Below are positions 1-5,340 of a DNA stretch of 5,985 bases, piece by piece (position 1 is the first letter of the stretch; each line of letters opens with the position of its first letter). The DNA lies in contig JAFTPY010000343.1 in NCBI GenBank assembly GCA_017463035.1, positions 1 to 5,985 on the forward strand, in the 5' to 3' direction. The notes under the pieces were generated by a model. That model worked only from the letters and a program-made list of their open reading frames with translations. It made no database searches and had not been told where the DNA came from. The position numbers and the translations under genes were made by a program. The DNA is from Lachnospiraceae bacterium. GTDB taxonomy: Bacteria > Bacillota > Clostridia > Lachnospirales > Lachnospiraceae.

Positions 1-1
1 A

Positions 2-856
2 AATACGGCGGAAGAAGAACAGGTAACCTTTGAGAAGCCGGAGGAAGTGCTTGCGGAGGAGCAAAAGGAGAAGGAATACTATCATATTCTTTTGTTAGGG
101 GAAGAAGCATTAAAGACGGTTCCCGGAAAAGGAAGAACCGATGCCATTATATTGGCGACGATTCATATAAAGCAGAAAAAAATTGTGTTGACTTCGGTTT
201 TACGTGATACTTATGTAGAACCGGAGGGAACAGAACCCTGCAAAATCAATGCGGTGTATGCAAGACAGGGCGTGACGGGACTTTATAAGCTTTTATACGA
301 TAAATTGGGTGTATGGCCGGACGGTTATGTGAAAGTAGGATTTGATGATTTTGAGGATATTATCGATTTGCTTGGCGGTGCGGAAGTGACATTGACCGAG
401 GAGGAAGCAAATTATCTGAACACCCATAATTATATCTCCAAGGAAGAGTTCCGCAATGTCAAGGCAGGGACTACGGTGTTAAACGGAAACCAGACCCTGG
501 GGTATTGCCGTGTTCGCTTCGTGGCGAATTATAAAGGAACAAAATATGACTACGGTAGGACAGAACGACAGCGAATGGTTCTGGATAATTTATTTACAAG
601 ATACAAAGAAGCAGGTCTTACCAAATGGGTGAAGATATTGAAGCAGGCATTGGGAAAAATAGAGACAGACATCAGTGAAGAAACAATGGAAGAACTGATT
701 TATGTCGTTTATGATAAACGAATCCGCTCACTGGAACAGCGGCAGATTCCGGCTAAGGGAGCGTTTGAGTCAAAGGATGCGATCGGAAAAGTAACCGGCA
801 CATTGCTTCCTGATTGGAATAAGAATAAAGAAATTTTTTGGGGTCTATTGAAATAA
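2..856 (+). CDS. LCP (LytR-CpsA-Psr) family glycopolymer transferase, 5' partial
   Basis: The reading frame is open from base 2, so the gene starts left of the window; the GTG at 47 is only an internal Val codon. What is visible is the end of an acidic linker followed by a whole LCP catalytic domain. It shows YYHILLLG at the domain entry, GRTD (about 131-142), the LRD motif (about 200-208), a DGYVKVGFDDFE stretch, LLGGAEVTL, the NGNQTLGYCR block and GRTERQR (about 554-574). The Arg and Asp residues in these motifs are the ones the family uses to bind the pyrophosphate of polyprenyl-linked substrates. LCP enzymes sit outside the membrane and transfer teichoic-acid-like or capsular polymers from undecaprenyl pyrophosphate to peptidoglycan. 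The membrane helix must lie upstream of the window. The next gene, 24 bases downstream, is a clear paralog, so the pair looks like a tandem duplication. The exact polymer cannot be told from sequence. Family assignment is secure. Confidence 0.93.
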   Translation, partial: NTAEEEQVTFEKPEEVLAEEQKEKEYYHILLLGEEALKTVPGKGRTDAIILATIHIKQKKIVLTSVLRDTYVEPEGTEPCKINAVYARQGVTGLYKLLYDKLGVWPDGYVKVGFDDFEDIIDLLGGAEVTLTEEEANYLNTHNYISKEEFRNVKAGTTVLNGNQTLGYCRVRFVANYKGTKYDYGRTERQRMVLDNLFTRYKEAGLTKWVKILKQALGKIETDISEETMEELIYVVYDKRIRSLEQRQIPAKGAFESKDAIGKVTGTLLPDWNKNKEIFWGLLK

Positions 857-864
857 CACAGAGA

Positions 865-872
865 AAAGGTGG
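865..872 (+). promoter_or_regulatory. Ribosome binding site that fixes the start of the second LCP gene
   Basis: AAAGGTGG lies 8 bases before the ATG at 881. The alternative in-frame GTG at 869 falls inside this Shine-Dalgarno-like sequence and has no good site of its own, so ATG 881 is the likely start. One base departs from the ideal AAAGGAGG, so initiation may be moderate rather than very strong. Confidence 0.7.
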
Positions 873-880
873 ATTGTATT

Positions 881-2326
881 ATGAGTGAAGAGAAGAAGTC
901 TATATTTGACGAATTTGAAACGGATGAAGAAACCGGAGAAGTAATTATTCCCCGGGCAGGCGTAGGTGTTGCAAGGGATACCGCGCAGGGGGGAGAGGCA
1001 TCCGAAGGAACGGTTTCGGCAGAAGCGGAATACATACCGGTTGCATTGGATTCGGAGGAACTTCCGGAGCTGCATTTTGATTTTGATTTCGGAGAAGAAG
1101 AATTTACAAATCCGGAGGAGAATTCGGATGAGGAGCTGATTTTACAGAGCATCGATGAAGCATTGGCGGCACAAATGGCTGTAACACTCGGTCCGGTAGA
1201 AAATGAAGCAAATGAGGAAAATGCCGGAAAGAGGAAAAGTGTTTGGGCACGTGTTCCGAAGTGGTGTAAGGTGGCAATGATTTCTGTCGGTTCTTTGTGC
1301 ATTCTTTTGGCATTGCTTGTGGGGACACCGCCGGGGAGAAATCTGCTTTACGGCATGGCGGCCTGGTATATTGACCGTAATATCGGAAAAGAAGATGTGA
1401 CGCCGGCACCGATTACCGGTATTGTTGAAAACGTTACGCCGGTACCGACAGGACCGGTGGAAGGAGAAGGTGACGGAGATGAGGTACGACCGACATCACA
1501 ACCGACGTTACCTCCGGAAATCGAATTGCGTAAGGAAGATTATGTATACAATATTTTATTGATGGGTGTTGAAGCGTTACCGCAGTTTGGCGGAGAGCGT
1601 TCCGATACCATGATTCTGGTGTCCATAAACTCGAAGGATAAGAAGATTTACATGACTTCTTTGATGCGTGATATGTATGTACCGATTCCGGGGCATCAGG
1701 ACGATCGTTTGAATTCCGCTTATTCCTGGGGAGGCGCACCGCTTTTGGTGGATACGGTGGAGCGTCTTACACATGTAAAGATTGACGGCTATGTTAAGGT
1801 TGGTTTTGACAGCTTTGAATGGATTGTAGACCGGTTAGGGGGAGTAGAGATTACGCTTACCGCAGAAGAAGCCGAGTATTTGAGAAAAACCAAATATATT
1901 ACGAAAGAAGAATATCGTAATGTGGTTGCGGGTACCCAGCTGATGAACGGAAATCAGGTACTGGGTTATTGTCGTATACGTAAGGTTCCGACCGCAAACG
2001 GTACCGGTAGCGATTTCGGGCGTACGGAGCGTCAGCGTTTGGTACTGACAAAGATTTTTAACAAATACAAGGATTCCAATATCTTTACGCTGCTTTCCGT
2101 GTTTAATGAGTGCCTGCCGCAGGTAACAACCAATATTTCCAAAGAGGATATGCAGGATTTAATGGAGATGGTGGTGGAAAACCGTATCCTGAATTTAGAG
2201 AATTCCCGTATTCCTGCCTCCGGTACCTTTAGTTCTGTAACCATCGGTAAAGCGGATATGATTCAGGTAAAATGGGATAAGAACAGAGAGATACTGCATA
2301 AGAGGATTTTCGGCGATACGGAATAA
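881..2326 (+). CDS. LCP (LytR-CpsA-Psr) family glycopolymer transferase with long acidic cytoplasmic head
   Basis: The protein has 481 residues from ATG 881. Residues 1-116 are rich in Glu and Asp and look disordered. Residues 117-130 are basic (GKRKSVWARVPKWCK) and lead into a single membrane helix at about 129-148, giving a cytoplasm-in, type II topology. Residues 172-211 form a Thr/Pro/Gly linker. The LCP domain runs from about 220 to the end, with NILLMGVEAL, ERSDT (Arg240, Asp242), the LMRD motif (Arg263), DGYVKVGFDSFE, NGNQVLGYCR and GRTERQR (380-386). These are the conserved substrate-binding Arg/Asp positions and all are present, so it should be active. The expected role is ligation of undecaprenyl-pyrophosphate-linked secondary wall polymers or capsule to peptidoglycan. 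It is co-directional with the paralog upstream and the alarmone synthetase downstream. LytR-type names imply transcription attenuation, but that older label is not supported here. The polymer substrate is unknown. Confidence 0.95.
   Translation: MSEEKKSIFDEFETDEETGEVIIPRAGVGVARDTAQGGEASEGTVSAEAEYIPVALDSEELPELHFDFDFGEEEFTNPEENSDEELILQSIDEALAAQMAVTLGPVENEANEENAGKRKSVWARVPKWCKVAMISVGSLCILLALLVGTPPGRNLLYGMAAWYIDRNIGKEDVTPAPITGIVENVTPVPTGPVEGEGDGDEVRPTSQPTLPPEIELRKEDYVYNILLMGVEALPQFGGERSDTMILVSINSKDKKIYMTSLMRDMYVPIPGHQDDRLNSAYSWGGAPLLVDTVERLTHVKIDGYVKVGFDSFEWIVDRLGGVEITLTAEEAEYLRKTKYITKEEYRNVVAGTQLMNGNQVLGYCRIRKVPTANGTGSDFGRTERQRLVLTKIFNKYKDSNIFTLLSVFNECLPQVTTNISKEDMQDLMEMVVENRILNLENSRIPASGTFSSVTIGKADMIQVKWDKNREILHKRIFGDTE
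1265..1324 (+). other. Membrane helix of the second LCP protein
   Basis: About 20 uninterrupted hydrophobic or small residues (from CKVAMISVG to LLALLVG, residues 129-148) follow a Lys/Arg-rich stretch. By the positive-inside rule the N-terminal head is cytoplasmic and the LCP domain is outside. There is no signal peptidase motif of note, so it acts as an uncleaved anchor. Confidence 0.85.
1394..1462 (+). repeat. Imperfect tandem repeat in the Thr/Pro linker of the second LCP protein
   Basis: Two adjacent units encode DVTPAPITGIVE (1394-1429) and NVTPVPTGPVE (1430-1462). They share the pattern [D/N]VTPxP..G.VE. The repeat lies just outside the membrane helix and probably serves as a flexible spacer through the wall matrix. 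It may vary in copy number between strains; that is inference. Confidence 0.5.
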
Positions 2327-2330
2327 TAAA

Positions 2331-2346
2331 CCCGAATAAATTCGGG
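2331..2346 (+). other. Small intercistronic hairpin upstream of the alarmone synthetase
   Basis: CCCGAA (2331-2336) pairs perfectly with TTCGGG (2341-2346) around a TAAA loop. Two more A-T pairs (2329-2330 with 2348-2349) are possible if G2347 bulges. No T-run follows, so it is not a standard intrinsic terminator. The ribosome binding site GGAGGG starts only four bases after the stem. It could stabilise or mark a processing point in the mRNA, or tune access to the site. Function is inferred. Confidence 0.45.
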
Positions 2347-2349
2347 GTT

Positions 2350-2355
2350 GGAGGG
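2350..2355 (+). promoter_or_regulatory. Ribosome binding site deciding the alarmone synthetase start
   Basis: GGAGGG lies 8 bases before ATG 2364. A GTG at 2355 is in frame but overlaps this site, so it is unlikely to be the start. Starting at 2364 also makes the N-terminus line up residue for residue with B. subtilis RelQ as recalled (Trp6, Pro12, Tyr13). Confidence 0.75.
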
Positions 2356-2363
2356 TGTGCAAA

Positions 2364-3167
2364 ATGGAAATACAGCTTTGGAGAGAGCTTTTGGAGCCGT
2401 ATGCTTTAGCGGTGGATGAGATTGTCGTGAAGTTTGAGCATCTGATTGATGCATATCGGAAAAGCGGCAATTATTCTCCGGTGGAGCAGGTAAAAGGAAG
2501 ACTTAAGTCCATTTCCAGTATTTTGGAAAAGTGTCAGAAGAAGGGAATTCCTTTTGAAGAGTTTGAAAATCATATTGAGGATATTGCGGGAATCCGTATT
2601 ATTTGTCAGTTTACGGAAGATATTTACAAGGTTGTGGATATCATTAAAAACCGTGCGGATATGCAGGTGAAGGAAGAGAAGGACTATATCGAAAACGCTA
2701 AGAAGAGCGGATACCGCAGCTATCATATGATTGTACAGTACACGGTAGAAACCTTGCGGGGACCGAAGGTGTTGCATGTAGAAATTCAGATTCGTACTTT
2801 GGCAATGAATTTCTGGGCTACCATCGAACATTCCCTGCAATATAAGTACAAGAAGAATATGCCGGAGAACTTAAGACAGCGTCTGTTAAACGCGGCAGAG
2901 GCAATCGGTGTATTGGATGAAGAGATGGCGTCGGTTCGGGAGGAAATTATGGATGCCCAGAATTCCTTTAACCGTAATGCCGGATTGGTTGCGGATATTC
3001 TGACCAATATTCAGAATCTGTATAAGACAGCAAACAAGAAAGAAGTCGTAAAGATTCAGGATGAGTTTTTCCGTGTTTACCAGGGAGGGGATTTGGCTCA
3101 GCTGGAGCGGTTCAGTAAGGAATTGGATATTATTGCGGAGGGCTACCGGGTACAGAGTCTGCGTTAA
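2364..3167 (+). CDS. relQ: Small alarmone synthetase, RelQ/SasB (YjbM)-type GTP pyrophosphokinase, with C-terminal extension
   Basis: The protein has 267 residues from ATG 2364. It transfers pyrophosphate from ATP to GDP or GTP to make (p)ppGpp in the cytoplasm. The synthetase core covers about residues 35-165. It has GRLK (45-48), SSILEK (51-56), DIAGIRI (Asp73, predicted Mg ligand), the SGYRSYH block (Tyr117 expected to stack on guanine) and EIQIRT (Glu140, predicted catalytic/Mg residue), followed by LAMNFWATIEHSL. There is no HD hydrolase domain and no TGS or ACT domain, so this is a synthetase-only enzyme and not Rel/RelA. The match to B. subtilis RelQ (about 211 residues) is strong along the whole core. 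Two departures stand out. A helical, charged tail of about 60 residues follows the usual end (after about 205). Residues 21, 25, 42 and 44, which in RelQ help form the pppGpp allosteric site as I recall it, are Val, Glu, Gln and Lys here. It lies between wall-assembly and rRNA-modification genes. A toxic SAS is unlikely because no antitoxin gene adjoins it. Confidence 0.93.
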   Translation: MEIQLWRELLEPYALAVDEIVVKFEHLIDAYRKSGNYSPVEQVKGRLKSISSILEKCQKKGIPFEEFENHIEDIAGIRIICQFTEDIYKVVDIIKNRADMQVKEEKDYIENAKKSGYRSYHMIVQYTVETLRGPKVLHVEIQIRTLAMNFWATIEHSLQYKYKKNMPENLRQRLLNAAEAIGVLDEEMASVREEIMDAQNSFNRNAGLVADILTNIQNLYKTANKKEVVKIQDEFFRVYQGGDLAQLERFSKELDIIAEGYRVQSLR

Positions 3168-3189
3168 GAGAAATGTTACCGATACGATT

Positions 3190-3195
3190 AGGAGG
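3190..3195 (+). promoter_or_regulatory. Ribosome binding site of the rRNA methyltransferase
   Basis: A perfect AGGAGG lies 5 bases before ATG 3201, in the 33-base gap after the alarmone synthetase. The rest of that gap shows no convincing promoter or terminator, so read-through from upstream is the simplest reading. Confidence 0.7.
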
Positions 3196-3200
3196 ACGGT

Positions 3201-4577
3201 ATGGCAATTAAACTACCGGAAAAGTTTGAGAGGCGGATGCGTGAGCTTCTCGGTACGGAATACGAAGCATTTGCAAAGGGCTATGAAACCGATCATGCGG
3301 CGGGCTTACGGGTAAATACCATGAAGCTCGCCCCGGATGAGTTTGAGAAGATTGCGCCCGTTGCAGTGCGAAAGATTCCGTGGATAACGAACGGATTTTA
3401 TTATGATGCGGATGCAGCACAACCGGCGAAGCATCCGTATTATTTTGCGGGCATGTATTACATTCAGGAGCCCAGTGCCATGACACCGGCGGCGGTGCTT
3501 CCGGTCAATCCGGGAGAGCGGGTGCTTGATTTGTGTGCGGCACCGGGAGGGAAAAGTACGGAGCTGGCGGCGAAGCTTAACGGAGAAGGAGTACTGGTGT
3601 CCAATGATATCAGTAATTCCAGAGCGAAGGCTCTTTTAAAGAATCTGGAGTTGTTCGGTACGAAAAATGCGGTGATTGTCAGTGAGCCCCCTGCAAAGCT
3701 TGCGGAACGTTTTGCAGGATATTTCGATAAAATATTGGTGGATGCACCGTGCTCCGGTGAGGGGATGTTCCGTAAGAGCCCCGCTATTATGAAAAACTGG
3801 GAGCAGTACGGCGTGGAATATTATCAGAAGCTGCAGAGAGAGATTTTACCTTCGGCGGTAAAGATGCTTCGTCCGGGAGGAATGCTTTTGTATTCGACCT
3901 GTACCTTTTCTCCGGAGGAGGATGAGGATACCCTTGCTTTTTTACTTTCCGAGTATCCGGAGCTTTCCATGGCGGAGTCCCCGCTTTCTTTTGAAGGTTT
4001 TGCACCGGCACGACCGGAATGGGCGGACGGTCCGGAGGAGATAAAAAAAGCCATTCGTATCTGGCCGCACAAGATGGAGGGCGAAGGACATTTTGTGGCG
4101 TTGCTTAAAAAGTCCGAGGATGCGGAGAATACTCCGTATACCACAGAACGGGTGCGCCCGGCAAAGTTATCCGGGGAAGCGGAAGAGTTCTTAAAAAGAT
4201 TGAACTTAAAGTTTGTACCGGAGCGGATTATCGCAAGAGAAGAGCGTTTGTATTATCTGCCGGAGAATTTACCGGATTTGTCCGGACTCCGGATTTTACG
4301 TTCGGGTCTTTTGCTGGGTGAGATGAAAAAGAACCGGTTTGAGCCGAGTCAGGCTTTGGCTTGTGCTTTAAAGGCAGATGAATACGACAATTGCTATAAC
4401 TTACCGGCAGGAGATGAAGATGTGATTCGCTATTTAAAATGCGAAACCATTGATGCAAAGGAGCCGGTAAAGGACGGATTTGTACTGGTATGCGTGGAAG
4501 GATATCCGTTAGGCTGGGGAAAGGCTGCTAAGGGTGTCATTAAGAATAAATATCTTGCCGGCTGGCGGATGATGTAG
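3201..4577 (+). CDS. rsmF: RsmF-type 16S rRNA (cytosine-C5) methyltransferase, NOL1/NOP2/Sun family
   Basis: The protein has 458 residues and uses S-adenosylmethionine to methylate cytosine C5 in 16S rRNA, probably in the decoding region (positions around 1400-1407 in characterised RsmF enzymes). An N-terminal segment with LRVNT (36-40) and IQEPSAM (88-94) leads into the Rossmann-like domain. SAM motif I is DLCAAPGGKST (110-120), and NDIS (135-138) follows it. Motif IV is DAPCSGEGMF (Cys184) and motif VI is YSTCTFSPEEDE (Cys234). The Cys in motif VI is the usual nucleophile and the Cys in motif IV assists product release. The core ends with GHFVALLKK (about 296-304). Residues from about 315 onward form the C-terminal RsmF region, ending in a PUA-like RNA-binding domain recognised by the GYPLGWGKAAKG and KNKYLAGWR motifs. 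That tail favours RsmF over RsmB, and there is no NusB-like domain. The exact target bases are not readable from sequence. The stop codon overlaps the ribosome binding site of the next gene. Confidence 0.92.
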   Translation: MAIKLPEKFERRMRELLGTEYEAFAKGYETDHAAGLRVNTMKLAPDEFEKIAPVAVRKIPWITNGFYYDADAAQPAKHPYYFAGMYYIQEPSAMTPAAVLPVNPGERVLDLCAAPGGKSTELAAKLNGEGVLVSNDISNSRAKALLKNLELFGTKNAVIVSEPPAKLAERFAGYFDKILVDAPCSGEGMFRKSPAIMKNWEQYGVEYYQKLQREILPSAVKMLRPGGMLLYSTCTFSPEEDEDTLAFLLSEYPELSMAESPLSFEGFAPARPEWADGPEEIKKAIRIWPHKMEGEGHFVALLKKSEDAENTPYTTERVRPAKLSGEAEEFLKRLNLKFVPERIIAREERLYYLPENLPDLSGLRILRSGLLLGEMKKNRFEPSQALACALKADEYDNCYNLPAGDEDVIRYLKCETIDAKEPVKDGFVLVCVEGYPLGWGKAAKGVIKNKYLAGWRMM

Positions 4578-4581
4578 GAGG
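4576..4581 (+). promoter_or_regulatory. Ribosome binding site overlapping the upstream stop codon
   Basis: AGGAGG begins within the TAG stop (4575-4577) of the methyltransferase and sits 5 bases before ATG 4587. The ATG at 4582 is ruled out because its frame stops after four codons. The overlap suggests that ribosomes finishing the methyltransferase help start the pseudouridine synthase. Confidence 0.75.
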
Positions 4582-4586
4582 ATGCG

Positions 4587-5339
4587 ATGCGGTTAGATAA
4601 ACTGGTGGCGGAGCTGACCGGAATGACCCGGTCCCAGGCACGGGATGTGATTGTAAAGGGCAGAGTCTGCGTAAACGGCGAAGTAAAAAAGACGACCGCA
4701 GAGCAGGTGAAGGAAGACAGTGATGTGCTGACCCTAGACGGGGAGAAACTGACTTTTCAAAAGTTTGTGTATTATATGTTAAATAAACCGGCAGGAACGG
4801 TTTCCGCAACGCAGGACAGAGATGCCAAAACGGTACTTAGCCTTTTGACGGCAGAGGATAAGAAGAGACGGAATCTTTTTCCGGTGGGACGTTTAGATAA
4901 GGATACAGAGGGACTTTTGTTTCTCACGGATGACGGGATGCTGTCCCATCAACTGATTTCTCCGAAAAAGCATGCGGACAAGTTATATTTTGCGAAGCTT
5001 GCGCGAGATATTACGGATGATGATATTAAGGTATTTGCTTCCGGTATGAAGGTGGACGAGGAACTGACTGCCATGCCTGCGGTGTTGCGCAGGTTAAGCG
5101 ATACGGAGCTTGCGGGCTTTTTGCCGATGGGGGGCTTTGGAGCGGCAGTGACGCTCCATGAGGGGAAGTTTCATCAGGTAAAGCGGATGTTTGCGGCCAC
5201 CGGAAACGAAGTGTTATATTTAAAGCGCATGGCCATGGGCGGCGTGTATTTGGATGAGACTTTGGCACCGGGCGAATACCGGTCGCTCAGGTCAGATGAA
5301 TTACAGACGTTGCAAGACAGTGTAAGGAGTGAAGGATAA
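4587..5339 (+). CDS. rsuA: RsuA/RluB/E/F-family pseudouridine synthase, probably 16S rRNA
   Basis: The protein has 250 residues and isomerises a uridine in rRNA to pseudouridine. Residues 1-57 form an S4 RNA-binding domain (MRLDKLVAEL, SQARDVIVKGRVCVNG). The catalytic domain starts at about 60 with YYMLNKPAG (62-70). The catalytic motif is VGRLDKDTEGLLFLTDDG (100-117), in which Asp104 is the predicted nucleophile. HADKLYFAKL (129-138) holds the family's conserved Tyr (134), and HEGKFHQVKRMFAATGN (191-207) is a further signature. LAPGEYRSL closes the domain. Overall it resembles E. coli RsuA (16S pseudouridine 516), with the same S4 head and the same LAPGEYR ending. RluB, RluE or RluF-like specificity cannot be fully excluded. 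It starts 9 bases after the methyltransferase, so two 16S-directed modification genes appear coupled. It is followed after 1 base by the HAD gene. Confidence 0.92.
   Translation: MRLDKLVAELTGMTRSQARDVIVKGRVCVNGEVKKTTAEQVKEDSDVLTLDGEKLTFQKFVYYMLNKPAGTVSATQDRDAKTVLSLLTAEDKKRRNLFPVGRLDKDTEGLLFLTDDGMLSHQLISPKKHADKLYFAKLARDITDDDIKVFASGMKVDEELTAMPAVLRRLSDTELAGFLPMGGFGAAVTLHEGKFHQVKRMFAATGNEVLYLKRMAMGGVYLDETLAPGEYRSLRSDELQTLQDSVRSEG
5324..5336 (+). promoter_or_regulatory. Ribosome binding site of the HAD gene, inside the upstream coding end
   Basis: AAGGAG (5324-5329) is 11 bases before GTG 5341 and GAAGGA (5331-5336) is 4 bases before it. Both lie within the last codons of the pseudouridine synthase. 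GTG 5329 is in frame too and would add four residues. GTG 5341 is preferred because it gives a short lead into the first beta strand, but the choice is not certain. Confidence 0.5.
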
Positions 5340-5340
5340 C

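Noticed and set aside
47..49. GTG at 47 as the true start of the first LCP gene
   Set aside because: The frame is open through the window edge, there is no ribosome binding site before it, and the protein would lack its membrane anchor.
709..1302. Long reverse-strand open frame (197 codons), with similar ones at 2406-2840, 3824-4144 and 5301-5672
   Set aside because: All lie opposite well-supported genes, show low-complexity Ser-, Leu- or Pro-rich translations and no recognisable domain. They are shadows of codon bias.
2331..2349. Intrinsic terminator between the LCP and synthetase genes
   Set aside because: The stem is short and is followed by GTTGGAGGG rather than a T-run, so it is recorded only as a hairpin.
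2364..3167. Toxic small alarmone synthetase of a toxin-antitoxin pair
   Set aside because: The sequence is close to housekeeping RelQ and no small antitoxin-like gene is adjacent; both neighbours are conserved enzymes.
3061..3315. Forward open frame of 84 codons bridging the synthetase and methyltransferase genes
   Set aside because: It overlaps both genes in another frame and has no plausible ribosome binding site or domain.
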